NCBI RefSeq assembly: GCF_015680235.1
Contig: NZ_JADLJL010000011.1
Span: 1 to 64,000 of the forward strand
DNA from: Pseudomonas guariconensis
Lineage (GTDB): Bacteria; Pseudomonadota; Gammaproteobacteria; Pseudomonadales; Pseudomonadaceae
Reading direction: 5' to 3'
DNA length: 64,000 nt
Below are positions 28,885 to 43,960 of the stretch, piece by piece. The notes below the pieces were generated by a model. The model was not told where the DNA came from. It made no database searches and saw only the letters and a list, made by a program, of their open reading frames with translations. Position 1 is the stretch's first letter; each line of letters opens with the position of its first letter. Position numbers and translations under genes: made by a program.

Positions 28885-31800
28885 ATGTCGGTCTCCTTCG
28901 TTCACCTTCGCGTGCACTCCGAATTCTCGCTGGTCGACGGCCTGGTGCGGATCAAGCCGCTGGCCAAGGCATTGGCGGGGATGAACATGCCGGCGGTGGC
29001 GATCACCGACCAGAGCAACATGTGCTCGCTGGTGAAGTTCTACAAGACCGCCATGGGCGCCGGTATCAAGCCGATCTGTGGCGCCGACCTGTGGCTGGCA
29101 GGCAGCGACCCCGATGCACCGCTATCGCGCATCTGCTTCCTGGCGATGAACCCCAAGGGCTACCGCAACCTCACCGAACTGATCTCCCGCGGCTGGACCG
29201 ACGGCCAGCGCAATGGTCTGGTGATCATCCAGCGCGAATGGATCGCCCCGGCCAGCGAAGGCCTGATCGGCTTGTCGGCGGCCAAGGAAGGGGATATCGG
29301 CATGGCCCTGCTGGCTGGCAAGGCCGAAGAGGCCGAGGCCCTGTTGCGTGACTGGATGCAGATGCTTCCGGATCGATTCTATGTCGAGGTGCAGCGCACC
29401 AATCGTGCCGGAGACGAAGAATACCTGCACGCCGCCGTGGCCCTGGCCGACAAGGTCGGTGCGCCGCTGGTGGCGACCAACGATGTGCGCTTCATCAAAC
29501 AGTCCGACTTCGACGCCCATGAGACGCGCGTGTGCATCGGTGAAGGCTGGACCCTCGACGACCCTCGCCGCCCGCGCATGTACAGCGACCAGCAGTACCT
29601 CAAGAGCGCCGAGGAAATGGCCGAGCTGTTCAGCGACCTGCCGGACGCCATCGCCAACACCGTGGAAATCGCCAAACGCTGCAACATCACCGTGCAGCTG
29701 GGCAAGTACTTCCTTCCCGATTTCCCGACACCCAACGGCATGGGCATCGACGACTATCTGCGTCATGTCTCCTATGAAGGCCTGGAAGAGCGCCTGGCGG
29801 TGCTCTGGCCCAAGGAGACCACGCCCAATTATGAAGAAAAGCGCCAGGTCTACCTGGACCGCCTGAAGTTCGAACTGGACATCATCATCCAGATGGGCTT
29901 CCCCGGTTACTTCCTGATCGTGATGGACTTCATCAAGTGGGCCAAGAACAACGGAGTGCCGGTGGGCCCGGGCCGGGGTTCGGGTGCCGGTTCGCTGGTG
30001 GCCTACGTACTGAAGATCACCGACCTCGACCCGCTGGCCTACGACCTGCTGTTCGAGCGCTTCCTCAACCCTGAACGTATTTCCATGCCCGACTTCGACG
30101 TCGACTTCTGTATGGATGGCCGCGACCGGGTGATCGACTACGTGGCCGAAGCCTACGGGCGCAACGCGGTGAGCCAGATCATCACCTTCGGTACCATGGC
30201 CGCCAAGGCGGTGGTGCGTGATGTGGCGCGGGTGCAGGGCAAGTCCTATGGCCTGGCCGACCGCCTGTCGAAGATGATCCCATTCGAAGTGGGCATGACT
30301 CTGGAGAAAGCCTACGAGCAGGAAGAGATTCTGCGCGACTTCCTCAAGGGCGACGAGGACGCCCGCGAGATCTGGGACATGGCCCTCAAGCTCGAAGGTG
30401 TCACCCGCGGTACCGGCAAGCACGCCGGTGGCGTGGTGATCGCCCCGACCAAGCTCACCGACTTCTCGCCGATCGCCTGTGACGAAGAAGGCGGCGGCCT
30501 GGTGACCCAATTCGACAAGGACGACGTCGAGGCCGCGGGCCTGGTGAAGTTCGACTTCCTCGGCCTGCGTACGCTGACCATCATCAAGTGGGCGATGGAG
30601 ATCATCAACCGCGAGCAGAAAAAGAAGAACCTGCCCGACGTCAACATCGACTTCATTCCGCTGGACGACCGCAAGACCTACGAGCTGTTGCAGAAGGCCG
30701 AGACCACGGCGGTGTTCCAGCTCGAATCGCGTGGCATGAAGGAGCTGATCAAGAAGCTCAAGCCCGACTGCCTGGAAGACCTGATCGCACTGGTGGCGCT
30801 GTTCCGCCCGGGCCCGCTGCAGTCGGGCATGGTGGACGACTTCATCAACCGCAAGCATGGCCGCGCGGAGCTGGCCTACCCGCACCCGGACTACCAGTAT
30901 GACGGCCTGAAGCCGGTGTTGGCGCCGACCTACGGCATCATTCTGTACCAGGAACAGGTGATGCAGATCGCCCAGGTCATGGCCGGCTACACCCTCGGCG
31001 GCGCCGACATGCTGCGCCGGGCCATGGGCAAGAAGAAGCCCGAGGAGATGGCCAAGCAGCGCGGTGGCTTCATCGAAGGCTGCGCGAACAATGGCATCGA
31101 CGCGGACCTGGCCGGCAACATCTTCGACCTGGTGGAAAAGTTCGCCGGCTACGGCTTCAACAAATCCCACTCGGCCGCCTACGGCCTGGTCTCCTACCAG
31201 ACCGCCTGGCTCAAGACCCACCACCCGGCGCCGTTCATGGCTGCGGTGCTCTCGGCGGATATGCACAACACCGACAAGGTGGTCGTGCTGGTCGAGGAAG
31301 TGCGCAACATGAAGCTGCGCCTCGATGCGCCGGACGTGAACTTCTCCGACTTCAAGTTCACCGTCAACAACGATGGCCGCATCGTCTACGGCCTGGGCGC
31401 GATCAAGGGCGTCGGTGAAGGCCCGGTGGAGGCCATCGTCGAGGCGCGTGCCGAGGGTGGGCCGTTCAAGGACCTGTTCGACTTCTGCGAGCGCGTGGAC
31501 TTGAAACGCATCAACAAGCGCACCCTCGACGCCCTGATCCGCAGTGGTGCCCTGGACCGCCTGGGCCCTTACTTCCATGACGAGATCAAAGCCTACCAGG
31601 CCAATATCGACCGCAACCGCGCGGTGCTGCTCTCGGCCCTGGAAGAGGCGATCAAGGCCGCCGAGCAGACGGCTCGTACCGCCGACAGCGGCCACATCGA
31701 CCTGTTCGGCGGGCTGTTCGTCGAGGAGGATTCGGACGTCTATGCGAACCACCGCAAGGTGCGCGAGCTGACCCTCAAGGAGCGCCTGCGGGGCGAGAAG

Positions 31801-32409
31801 GACACCTTGGGCCTGTACCTGACCGGCCACCCGATCGACGAATACGAGACCGAAATCCGCCGCTTCGCCCGCCAGCGCATCGTCGACCTCAAACCGTCCC
31901 GCGATACCCAGACCGTGGCCGGGATGATCATTGCCCTGCGAGTGATGAAGAACAAGAAGGGCGACAAGATGGGCTTCGTCACTCTCGATGACCGATCCGG
32001 GCGGATCGAGGCTTCGCTGTTCGCCGATGCCTTCATGGCGGCCCAGGCCCTGCTGCAGACCGACGCGATGGTGGTGGTGGAAGGGGAGGTCAGCAACGAC
32101 GACTTCTCCGGTGGCCTGCGCCTGCGGGTCAAGACCGTGATGACCATGGAGGACGCTCGGACCAAGCTGGCCGAGAGCCTACGCCTGAAAGTCGCCCATG
32201 AGGCACTCAAAGGCGACCGTCTGGCCTGGCTCGGCGAGCTGATCACCAAGCACCGCGGCGGCTGCCCGATCACCCTGGAATATACCGGCAGCGATGCCCG
32301 GGCCATGTTGCAGTTCGGCGACGAATGGTCGATCGACCCGGCCGATGGCCTGATTCAAGCGCTGCGTGACCAGTTCGGACGTGAGAACGTCTTCCTGCAA
32401 TACCGCTGA
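28885..32409 (+). CDS. dnaE: DNA polymerase III alpha subunit
   Basis: A 1174-residue replicative polymerase. The start ATG 28885 gives the standard PHP-domain N terminus (FVHLRVHSEFSLVDG, about 5-19). The catalytic Asp pair is in MPDFDVDFCMDGR near residue 400. The fingers, helix-hairpin-helix, OB fold (about 985-1070) and tau-binding C terminus are present. It copies DNA as part of the Pol III core with epsilon and theta. It is followed by accA after 105 bases, as in E. coli. Confidence 0.98.
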   Translation: MSVSFVHLRVHSEFSLVDGLVRIKPLAKALAGMNMPAVAITDQSNMCSLVKFYKTAMGAGIKPICGADLWLAGSDPDAPLSRICFLAMNPKGYRNLTELISRGWTDGQRNGLVIIQREWIAPASEGLIGLSAAKEGDIGMALLAGKAEEAEALLRDWMQMLPDRFYVEVQRTNRAGDEEYLHAAVALADKVGAPLVATNDVRFIKQSDFDAHETRVCIGEGWTLDDPRRPRMYSDQQYLKSAEEMAELFSDLPDAIANTVEIAKRCNITVQLGKYFLPDFPTPNGMGIDDYLRHVSYEGLEERLAVLWPKETTPNYEEKRQVYLDRLKFELDIIIQMGFPGYFLIVMDFIKWAKNNGVPVGPGRGSGAGSLVAYVLKITDLDPLAYDLLFERFLNPERISMPDFDVDFCMDGRDRVIDYVAEAYGRNAVSQIITFGTMAAKAVVRDVARVQGKSYGLADRLSKMIPFEVGMTLEKAYEQEEILRDFLKGDEDAREIWDMALKLEGVTRGTGKHAGGVVIAPTKLTDFSPIACDEEGGGLVTQFDKDDVEAAGLVKFDFLGLRTLTIIKWAMEIINREQKKKNLPDVNIDFIPLDDRKTYELLQKAETTAVFQLESRGMKELIKKLKPDCLEDLIALVALFRPGPLQSGMVDDFINRKHGRAELAYPHPDYQYDGLKPVLAPTYGIILYQEQVMQIAQVMAGYTLGGADMLRRAMGKKKPEEMAKQRGGFIEGCANNGIDADLAGNIFDLVEKFAGYGFNKSHSAAYGLVSYQTAWLKTHHPAPFMAAVLSADMHNTDKVVVLVEEVRNMKLRLDAPDVNFSDFKFTVNNDGRIVYGLGAIKGVGEGPVEAIVEARAEGGPFKDLFDFCERVDLKRINKRTLDALIRSGALDRLGPYFHDEIKAYQANIDRNRAVLLSALEEAIKAAEQTARTADSGHIDLFGGLFVEEDSDVYANHRKVRELTLKERLRGEKDTLGLYLTGHPIDEYETEIRRFARQRIVDLKPSRDTQTVAGMIIALRVMKNKKGDKMGFVTLDDRSGRIEASLFADAFMAAQALLQTDAMVVVEGEVSNDDFSGGLRLRVKTVMTMEDARTKLAESLRLKVAHEALKGDRLAWLGELITKHRGGCPITLEYTGSDARAMLQFGDEWSIDPADGLIQALRDQFGRENVFLQYR

Positions 32410-32514
32410 ACCGACGAATTTTACTCTCGACCTGAATGCGCCTGATCCCTTAAGGTAGGGCGCCAAACGGATCAACCGGCCGGCCGCCTGGCCGTAGACC
32501 CAAGACGGATGCCT

Positions 32515-33462
32515 ATGAACCCGAATTTCCTCGACTTCGAACAGCCGATTGCCGACCTGCAAGCCAAGATCGAAGGGCTGCGCCTGGTGGGCAACGACAA
32601 TTCGCTGAACATCAGCGATGAAATTGCCCGTCTGCAAGACAAGAGCAATACCCTGACCGAAAGCATCTTCGGCAACCTGACCAGCTGGCAGATCGCCCGC
32701 CTGGCCCGTCATCCGCGTCGTCCCTATACCCTGGACTACATCGACCACATCTTCACCGAGTTCGAAGAGCTGCACGGCGACCGTCATTTCGCCGACGACG
32801 CCGCGATCGTCGGTGGTACCGCGCGCCTGGACGGCAAGCCGGTCATGGTCATCGGTCACCAGAAGGGCCGTGAAGTGCGCGAGAAAGTCCGCCGCAACTT
32901 CGGCATGCCGCGTCCGGAAGGCTATCGCAAGGCTTGCCGCCTGATGGAAATGGCCGAGCGCTTCAAGATGCCGATCCTCACCTTCATCGACACCCCAGGC
33001 GCCTACCCGGGCATCGACGCCGAAGAGCGCAACCAGAGCGAAGCCATCGCCTGGAACCTGCGTGTGATGGCACGCCTGAAGACGCCGATCATCGCCACCG
33101 TCATCGGTGAGGGTGGTTCCGGCGGCGCGCTGGCCATCGGTGTGTGCGACCAGCTGAACATGCTGCAGTACTCCACTTACTCGGTGATCTCGCCGGAAGG
33201 CTGCGCCTCGATCCTGTGGAAGACCGCCGACAAGGCGGCGGACGCTGCCGAGGCCATGGGCATCACCGCAGAGCGCTTGAAGAGCTTGAATATCGTCGAC
33301 AAGGTCATCAGTGAGCCCCTGGGCGGCGCCCACCGCGACCCGGCGAAGATGTCCGAAAGCATCCGCGCCGACCTGGTCGAGCAGTTGGACATGCTGGGCA
33401 AGTTCGACACCGATGCCCTGCTGGCGCGCCGTTACGAGCGCCTGATGAGCTACGGCGTCTGA
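32515..33462 (+). CDS. accA: Acetyl-CoA carboxylase carboxyltransferase subunit alpha
   Basis: A 315-residue crotonase-fold subunit that, with AccD, transfers CO2 from biotin carboxyl carrier protein to acetyl-Co[13 protein letters not shown] (about 201-212) forms the oxyanion site. The start is set at ATG 32515 ([10 protein letters not shown]), the family N terminus; ATG 32509 would add two residues. Downstream is a large REP inverted repeat. Confidence 0.97.
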   Translation: MNPNFLDFEQPIADLQAKIEGLRLVGNDNSLNISDEIARLQDKSNTLTESIFGNLTSWQIARLARHPRRPYTLDYIDHIFTEFEELHGDRHFADDAAIVGGTARLDGKPVMVIGHQKGREVREKVRRNFGMPRPEGYRKACRLMEMAERFKMPILTFIDTPGAYPGIDAEERNQSEAIAWNLRVMARLKTPIIATVIGEGGSGGALAIGVCDQLNMLQYSTYSVISPEGCASILWKTADKAADAAEAMGITAERLKSLNIVDKVISEPLGGAHRDPAKMSESIRADLVEQLDMLGKFDTDALLARRYERLMSYGV

Positions 33463-33485
33463 TAGACCCTGGGGCCGCCTTGCGG

Positions 33486-33574
33486 CCCTTTCGCGGCACA
33501 AGGCCGCTCCTACAGGTTTTGCGCTCCTACCGATGCTGCGATACCTGTAGGAGCGGCCTTGTGCCGCGAAAGGG
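33486..33574. repeat. 32-bp perfect inverted repeat made of two facing REP units
   Basis: 33486-33517 is the exact reverse complement of 33543-33574, with 25 bases between. The arms contain CGCGGCACAAGGCCGCTCC, the same REP variant seen at 49.0-49.2 kb. It lies between accA and tilS and would form a very stable RNA hairpin at the accA 3' end. Confidence 0.9.
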
Positions 33575-33615
33575 GGCGAAGCATCCCCGGCCATCACCCG
33601 CCAAGTGAGGCCCTA

Positions 33616-34899
33616 ATGATCAACCTCACCCCCTGGCTAGACGCCTCCGCCTGGCACGTCGCCTTCTCCGGTGGCCTCGATTCCACCGTCCTCCTGCACC
33701 TGCTGGCCGACTACGTCCGTGCCCATGACGCACCACCGCTGCGGGCCGTGCACATCCACCATGGCTTGCAGGCCGCCGCCGATGGCTGGCCAGCGCATTG
33801 CCAGTCAGTTTGCGATGGCCTGGGTATCGAGCTGCAGGTGATCCATGTGCAGGTCGCCCCCGGCGCCAGTCTCGAGCAGGCTGCCCGGGACGCTCGCTAT
33901 GCCGCGTTCAGCCAGTTGCTCGGGCCGGGCGACGTGCTGTTCACCGGCCAGCACCGCGAGGACCAGGCCGAAACCCTGCTCTTTCGTCTGTTGCGCGGCG
34001 CCGGGCTGCGCGGCCTGGCAGCGATGCCAGCGGCACGCGCGCTGGGGCAGGGCACCTTGGCCAGGCCGTTGCTGGCGGTGGCGCGGGGGCAATTGCTGGC
34101 CCATGCCAAGGCAGCCGGGCTTGCCTGGGTCGAGGACCCTTCCAATGCCGACACCGTCTTCGCCCGCAACTACCTGCGTCGCGAGGTCTTCCCCTTGTTG
34201 GGTCAACGCTGGCCCCAGGCAGCCGGCAACCTGGCACGCAGTGCCGAGCACCTGGGCGAGGCCCTGGGCCTGCTGGACGAGTTGGCCTGCAGCGACCTGG
34301 CGCCAGCCGCACGCGGCGCGCCACTACCGTGGCTGGGCCTGGATTCCCTGGATTTGGAAAGCCTCAAGGCATTGTCACCCGCACGCCAGCGCAATGCCCT
34401 GCAATACTGGCTGAGCAACCGTACCCGGCTGCCGGACAGCCGTCACTGGGCCGGTTGGGAGGACCTGCGCGACGCGGCCATCGATGCCCAGCCAATTTGG
34501 CACCTCGGCGACGGCGTGCTGCAGCGAAGCCATGGGCGTATCTGGTGGTTGAGCGGGCAGTGGCTCGAATCGGTCGCTGGCAAGCTGGCCTGGGTGGACC
34601 CGGGTTCGCCCTTGGCGTTACCCGGCAACGGGTGTGTGTATGTGCAGGGCGGCGCCTGGCCCGCTGGGTTGCAGGTCGGCTACCGTCAAGGAGGCGAGGT
34701 CCTCGATGTGCCCGGCCGTGGCCGGCGCGACCTCAAGCGCCTGCTCAATGAGTGGCAGGTGCCGCATTTCGTGCGGCCACGCCTGCCGTTGCTGCTGCTG
34801 GGCGAGCAGGTGCTGGCGGTGGCCAATCTGCCGCTGGCAGGGCAGGGCGGCCCGCAGTTTCACTGGCAGCCACCGACGAGCGTGCAAGGTTTGAGCTGA
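33616..34899 (+). CDS. tilS: tRNA(Ile)-lysidine synthase
   Basis: A 427-residue N-type ATP pyrophosphatase that converts C34 of the CAU-anticodon tRNA(Ile) to lysidine, so that it reads AUA. The PP-loop SGGLDS is at residues 18-23. The tRNA-binding middle domain and the C-terminal domain (RRDLKRLLNEWQVP) are complete. ATG 33616 gives the standard N terminus; in-frame codons upstream run into the REP repeat. Confidence 0.94.
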   Translation: MINLTPWLDASAWHVAFSGGLDSTVLLHLLADYVRAHDAPPLRAVHIHHGLQAAADGWPAHCQSVCDGLGIELQVIHVQVAPGASLEQAARDARYAAFSQLLGPGDVLFTGQHREDQAETLLFRLLRGAGLRGLAAMPAARALGQGTLARPLLAVARGQLLAHAKAAGLAWVEDPSNADTVFARNYLRREVFPLLGQRWPQAAGNLARSAEHLGEALGLLDELACSDLAPAARGAPLPWLGLDSLDLESLKALSPARQRNALQYWLSNRTRLPDSRHWAGWEDLRDAAIDAQPIWHLGDGVLQRSHGRIWWLSGQWLESVAGKLAWVDPGSPLALPGNGCVYVQGGAWPAGLQVGYRQGGEVLDVPGRGRRDLKRLLNEWQVPHFVRPRLPLLLLGEQVLAVANLPLAGQGGPQFHWQPPTSVQGLS

Positions 34900-37646
<2,747 letters not shown>

Positions 37647-37680
37647 AGCTCATTTCTCGGGTAAAGTACCGCCCGTTCCA

Positions 37681-39088
<1,408 letters not shown>

Positions 39089-39171
39089 GCAAGAGATGGT
39101 AAAAAGGCAGCAGCCGAGGCCGTCTGAACGTTCGTACTGAACTGCCAGACGCTTCTTACGGGTTTCTGTCG

Positions 39172-39198
39172 ACGAAGCCTGGCCTCGGCCAGGCTTCG
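39172..39198 (+). other. Strong perfect stem between eno and ftsB
   Basis: ACGAAGCCTGGC (39172-39183) pairs with GCCAGGCTTCGT (39187-39198) around a 3-base loop, giving a 12-bp perfect stem. No T-tract follows. It could separate or stabilise the eno and ftsB messages. Confidence 0.6.
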
Positions 39199-39245
39199 TG
39201 CTATCGGAAGCCCGCAGCGGCGGCCTTTTACCTCTGGATACTTTG

Positions 39246-39527
39246 ATGCGCAGTCCCTATTGGTTGTTTCTCGTCCTGCTCCTGCTGCTCGGTGGCCTGC
39301 AGTATCGCCTCTGGGTGGGCAATGGCAGCCTGGCGCAAGTGGCCGAGCTCAAGCAGCAGATCGCCGAACAGCATGCGGAAAACGAGCGGCTGCTCGAGCG
39401 TAACCGTGTGCTGGATGCCGAAGTCCTGGAGTTGAAAAAAGGTATGGAGACCGTGGAAGAGCGGGCTCGTCATGAACTGGGGATGGTCAAGGAGGGCGAA
39501 ACCCTCTACCAGTTGCCGCAAAAATGA
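39246..39527 (+). CDS. ftsB: Cell division protein FtsB
   Basis: A 93-residue bitopic membrane protein of the divisome. The single membrane span is at about residues 4-21 (WLFLVLLLLLGGLQ), followed by a periplasmic leucine-zipper-like coiled coil at about 28-65. It forms a complex with FtsL and FtsQ. ATG 39246 is chosen because it starts just before the membrane span. Its stop overlaps the ispD start (ATGA at 39524-39527), the conserved eno-ftsB-ispD order. Confidence 0.96.
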   Translation: MRSPYWLFLVLLLLLGGLQYRLWVGNGSLAQVAELKQQIAEQHAENERLLERNRVLDAEVLELKKGMETVEERARHELGMVKEGETLYQLPQK

Positions 39528-40231
39528 CACAGATGCTACCGGCCTTCTGGGCCGTGATTCCTGCCGCGGGCATTGGCGCCCGCATGGCTGCCGATCGTCC
39601 CAAGCAGTACCTGCAGTTGGGCGGGCAGACCCTCCTCGAGCACAGCCTCGACTGTTTCCTCGACCACCCCACGCTCAAGGGCGTGGTGGTCAGCATTGCC
39701 GCCGATGACCCGTACTGGCCTGGCCTGCGTTGCGCCAGCGACCCGCGCATCCAGCGGGCTGCCGGTGGCCGTGAGCGTGCCGACTCGGTGCTCAATGCCT
39801 TGTTGCTGCTGCACGCCCAGGGCGCGGCTGACGATGATTGGGTGTTGGTACATGACGCAGCACGGCCGAACCTGGCGCGCAGCGACCTGGATCGGTTGCT
39901 GTCGGAATTGGCCGATGACCCTGTCGGCGGCCTGCTTGCGGTGCCGGCGCGCGACACCCTCAAGCGCGCCGATGCCCACGGGCGAGTCAGCGCCACGGTG
40001 GACCGCAGCACGATCTGGCAGGCCTACACGCCGCAGATGTTCCGCCTCGGCGCATTGCACCGGGCCCTGGCGGAATGCCTGGTATCGGATGTGCTGGTCA
40101 CCGACGAAGCGTCTGCCATCGAGTGGTCGGGGCAGGCGCCGCGGTTGATCGAGGGGCGTAGTGACAATATCAAGGTCACTCGGCCTGAAGATCTGGAATG
40201 GTTGCGCCAGCGCTGGGTGGGTAGGCGCTGA
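39524..40231 (+). CDS. ispD: 2-C-methyl-D-erythritol 4-phosphate cytidylyltransferase
   Basis: A 235-residue MEP-pathway enzyme that couples CTP and MEP. The CTP-binding motif PAAGIGARM with the conserved Lys of RPKQY covers about 13-29; VHDAARP (about 108-114) and the C-terminal NIKVTRPEDL are present. It overlaps ftsB by 4 bases. In many Pseudomonas ispF is close by; here frmA-fghA and a LysR gene lie between. Confidence 0.97.
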   Translation: MTQMLPAFWAVIPAAGIGARMAADRPKQYLQLGGQTLLEHSLDCFLDHPTLKGVVVSIAADDPYWPGLRCASDPRIQRAAGGRERADSVLNALLLLHAQGAADDDWVLVHDAARPNLARSDLDRLLSELADDPVGGLLAVPARDTLKRADAHGRVSATVDRSTIWQAYTPQMFRLGALHRALAECLVSDVLVTDEASAIEWSGQAPRLIEGRSDNIKVTRPEDLEWLRQRWVGRR

Positions 40232-40243
40232 AGTTGTTGGGAC

Positions 40244-40337
40244 CGCTGTGCGGTCCTTTCGCGGCAGGCCGCTGCTACAGGCGAACGTGAAACTCCTGTA
40301 GAAGCGGCCTGGTGCCGCGAAAGGGCCGCGCAGCGGC
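40244..40337. repeat. Imperfect REP inverted repeat between convergent ispD and the LysR gene
   Basis: CTTTCGCGGCAGGCCGCTGCTACAGG faces CCTGTAGAAGCGGCCTGGTGCCGCGAAAGGG with a few mismatches and a 1-2 base offset. It belongs to the same REP variant as the 33.5-kb repeat and probably ends both converging transcripts. Confidence 0.8.
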
Positions 40338-40349
40338 TCCAGCGAACCA

Positions 40350-41246
40350 TCAGGCCAACCGGTACTCCGGCAACCCCGCCAACTCTTTCTTCAGGTAATC
40401 CACCAAGCGCCGCACCTTAGGCGACAAATGCCGCTGCTGTGGGTACAGCGCCCACACAGCCGTGTTCGGCGGCTGGTGCGCCTCCAGCAACGACACCAGC
40501 GCGCCACTGTGTAGATGCTCGAGCACGTAATAGTCCGGCAGCTGGCACAACCCCATCCCCAGCAACGCCGCATCCAGCACGGCCTGCCCGCTGTTGCACC
40601 GCCAGTTGCCCTGCACGCGCTGGCTCAGTTCCCGCCCGTCCTGCTGCAACATCCACACATCCGAGCTGCCGACCAGACAGTTGTGCCGCGCCAGTTCCGA
40701 CAGGCTATGTGGTCGGCCGTAACGCTCCAGGTAGGCGGGTGATGCGCACAGGTACATGCGCCGCGGGGCCAGACGGGTGGCGACCAGGCGAGAGTCCTGC
40801 AAGCGTCCGAGGCGTATCGCCAGGTCCATGCCTTCATGCACCAGGTCCAATGTGCGATTGCTCAGTTCCACCTCCACCCTGAGCTGCGGGTACAACGTCA
40901 TGAAACGAGTCACCAGGGGCACGATGAAGCGTTCGCCGTAGGCCACCGCGCAGGTCATGCGCAGCAGCCCCTTGGGCTCGCTGGCCAGGTCGCCCATGGC
41001 GCGTAGTGCTTCTTCGCGGCCATCCTGCAGGCGTTGGCAATGCTGCAGGAAGGTCTGCCCGGCTTCGCTGAGGGTCACCCGGCGGGTGCTGCGGTACAGC
41101 AGCGGCGTCTGCAGGCGCTCTTCGAGGCGGGCGATCTGTCGGCTGATGTGGGAGGAGGAAACACCCAGGCGTTCGGCGGCAGCGGTGAACTGGCCGGTTT
41201 CGGCCACCGCGACGAATTCGTCGATACCTTCCCAGCGACTGCTCAT
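40350..41246 (-). CDS. LysR-family transcriptional regulator beside the formaldehyde-detoxification genes
   Basis: A 298-residue LysR regulator with the winged HTH at about 18-60 (FTAAAERLGVSSSHISRQIARLE) and a periplasmic-binding-like effector domain at about 90-295. It is divergent from frmA across 108 bases, the usual arrangement when a LysR protein controls its neighbour. Regulation of frmA-fghA is therefore plausible but not proven, and the inducer is unknown. The divergent gap is AT-rich near 41265-41295. Confidence 0.85.
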   Translation of the reverse strand: MSSRWEGIDEFVAVAETGQFTAAAERLGVSSSHISRQIARLEERLQTPLLYRSTRRVTLSEAGQTFLQHCQRLQDGREEALRAMGDLASEPKGLLRMTCAVAYGERFIVPLVTRFMTLYPQLRVEVELSNRTLDLVHEGMDLAIRLGRLQDSRLVATRLAPRRMYLCASPAYLERYGRPHSLSELARHNCLVGSSDVWMLQQDGRELSQRVQGNWRCNSGQAVLDAALLGMGLCQLPDYYVLEHLHSGALVSLLEAHQPPNTAVWALYPQQRHLSPKVRRLVDYLKKELAGLPEYRLA

Positions 41247-41309
41247 TGATTATCCCTGTGCGGCAATAATGTTTTTACTTTTGCCTGATTATTCATCAAA
41301 AGCCGGTGA

Positions 41310-42467
<1,158 letters not shown>

Positions 42468-42475
42468 GGTCCGTC

Positions 42476-43330
42476 ATGAGCCTGGAAAACATCTCTTGCC
42501 AGAAGAGCTTCGGCGGCTGGCACAAGCGCTACCGGCACCACTCCAAGGTGCTGGGCTGCGACATGGTGTTCGCCGTGTACCTGCCACCGCAGGCCGAGCA
42601 GGGTGAAAAGCTGCCGGTACTGTACTGGCTCAGCGGCCTGACCTGCACCGACGAAAACTTCATGCAGAAGGCCGGCGCCCAGCGCCTGGCCGCCGAGCTT
42701 GGCCTGATCATCGTCGCCCCGGACACCAGCCCGCGCGGCGAGCAGGTACCGGGCGACCCGGATGGCGCCTGGGACTTCGGCCTGGGCGCCGGGTTCTACC
42801 TCAACGCCACCCAGCAGCCCTGGGCCCAGCACTACCGCATGCATGACTATGTGGTGGATGAACTGCCCGCCTTGGTGGAGGCCCACTTCCCGGCCTCCGA
42901 TCAGCGCAGCATCAGCGGGCACTCCATGGGTGGCCACGGTGCGCTGGTCTGTGCCTTGCGCAACCCGGGCCGGTACCGCTCGGTGTCGGCATTCTCGCCG
43001 ATCAGCAACCCGATGGATTGCCCGTGGGGCGAAAAGGCGTTTTCCCGTTACCTGGGTGACGACCGTGCGCGCTGGCGCGAGTGGGATGCCAGCGTGCTGC
43101 TCGCCGAGACGCCTGTCGGGCAGTGCCCGCCGCTGTTGGTGGACCAGGGCGATCGGGATGACTTCCTGGAGAAGCAGCTCAAGCCCGAAGCCTTGGAGCA
43201 GGCAGCACGCAAGGGCGGCCATGAGCTGACCTTGCGCCTGCAACCGGGCTATGACCACAGCTACTACTTCATCGCCAGCTTCATCGATGAGCACCTGCGT
43301 CATCACGCGGTGGCGCTGGGGCGGGTGTGA
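42476..43330 (+). CDS. fghA: S-formylglutathione hydrolase
   Basis: A 284-residue alpha/beta hydrolase (esterase D family) that releases formate and glutathione from S-formylglutathione. The nucleophile is S150 in SGHSMGGHG; the Asp of VDQGDRDDF and the His of GYDHSYYF complete the triad. It forms an operon with frmA for formaldehyde detoxification. Confidence 0.96.
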   Translation: MSLENISCQKSFGGWHKRYRHHSKVLGCDMVFAVYLPPQAEQGEKLPVLYWLSGLTCTDENFMQKAGAQRLAAELGLIIVAPDTSPRGEQVPGDPDGAWDFGLGAGFYLNATQQPWAQHYRMHDYVVDELPALVEAHFPASDQRSISGHSMGGHGALVCALRNPGRYRSVSAFSPISNPMDCPWGEKAFSRYLGDDRARWREWDASVLLAETPVGQCPPLLVDQGDRDDFLEKQLKPEALEQAARKGGHELTLRLQPGYDHSYYFIASFIDEHLRHHAVALGRV

Positions 43331-43353
43331 GGATTTAATGTAGCATTTTCAGC

Positions 43354-43404
43354 GCCTGCGAGATCGCGCGCCGCCCGCGCGGCGCTCGATCTCGCAGGCG
43401 CAAA
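43354..43404. repeat. Long GC-rich palindrome between fghA and ispF
   Basis: GCGCCTGCGAGATCG faces CGATCTCGCAGGCGC around a core that is itself palindromic (CGCGCCGCCCGCGCGGCG). The whole 50-base element folds into one hairpin, flanked by TTTTCA on one side and AAAAAA on the other, so it can act as a terminator in either direction. It differs in sequence from the other REPs in this window. Confidence 0.75.
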
Positions 43405-43486
43405 AAATGTCGTGGCGATCACCTCCAGCCCCAATGTCAGCTAAAGCAGGTAGAATCCCGCCCTGACTCAATCAGGGCTTTTTCCT

Positions 43487-43960
43487 ATGCGTATTGGCCA
43501 CGGCTACGATGTGCACCGTTTCTGCGACGGTGATTTCATTACCCTGGGCGGGGTGCGTATCCCCCACAAATACGGCCTGTTGGCCCATTCCGATGGTGAC
43601 GTGCTGCTGCACGCCCTGAGCGATGCCTTGCTCGGCGCCGCGGCGCTGGGTGACATCGGCAAGCATTTCCCCGATACCGACCCCCAGTTCAAGGGTGCCG
43701 ACAGCCGCGTGCTGTTGCGCCACGTGGTCGGTATCGTCCAGGCCAAGGGCTGGAAGGTCGGCAACGTCGACGCCACCATCGTGGCCCAGGCACCGAAGAT
43801 GGCGCCGCACATCGAGGCCATGCGCCAGCGGGTCGCCGAAGACCTGCAGATCGGGCTCGACCAGGTCAACGTCAAAGCGACCACCACCGAGAAGCTGGGC
43901 TTCACTGGCCGCGAGGAGGGCATCGCCGTGCATGCGGTCGCCCTGTTGCTGCCGGCATGA
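43487..43960 (+). CDS. ispF: 2-C-methyl-D-erythritol 2,4-cyclodiphosphate synthase
   Basis: A 157-residue trimeric MEP-pathway enzyme. Zinc ligands D8 and H10 (GYDVHRF) and H42-region residues ([11 protein letters not shown]) are present, as is the C-terminal TTTEKLGF motif. The upstream TAGAAT at about 43451 may be its -10. Its stop overlaps the truD start (ATGA at 43957-43960). Confidence 0.97.
   Translation: MRIGHGYDVHRFCDGDFITLGGVRIPHKYGLLAHSDGDVLLHALSDALLGAAALGDIGKHFPDTDPQFKGADSRVLLRHVVGIVQAKGWKVGNVDATIVAQAPKMAPHIEAMRQRVAEDLQIGLDQVNVKATTTEKLGFTGREEGIAVHAVALLLPA

Noticed and set aside
29122..31830. 902-codon open frame antisense to dnaE
   Set aside because: It mirrors dnaE codons. High GC at third positions removes stops on the opposite strand, and the translation is rich in His, Gln and Val with no domain.
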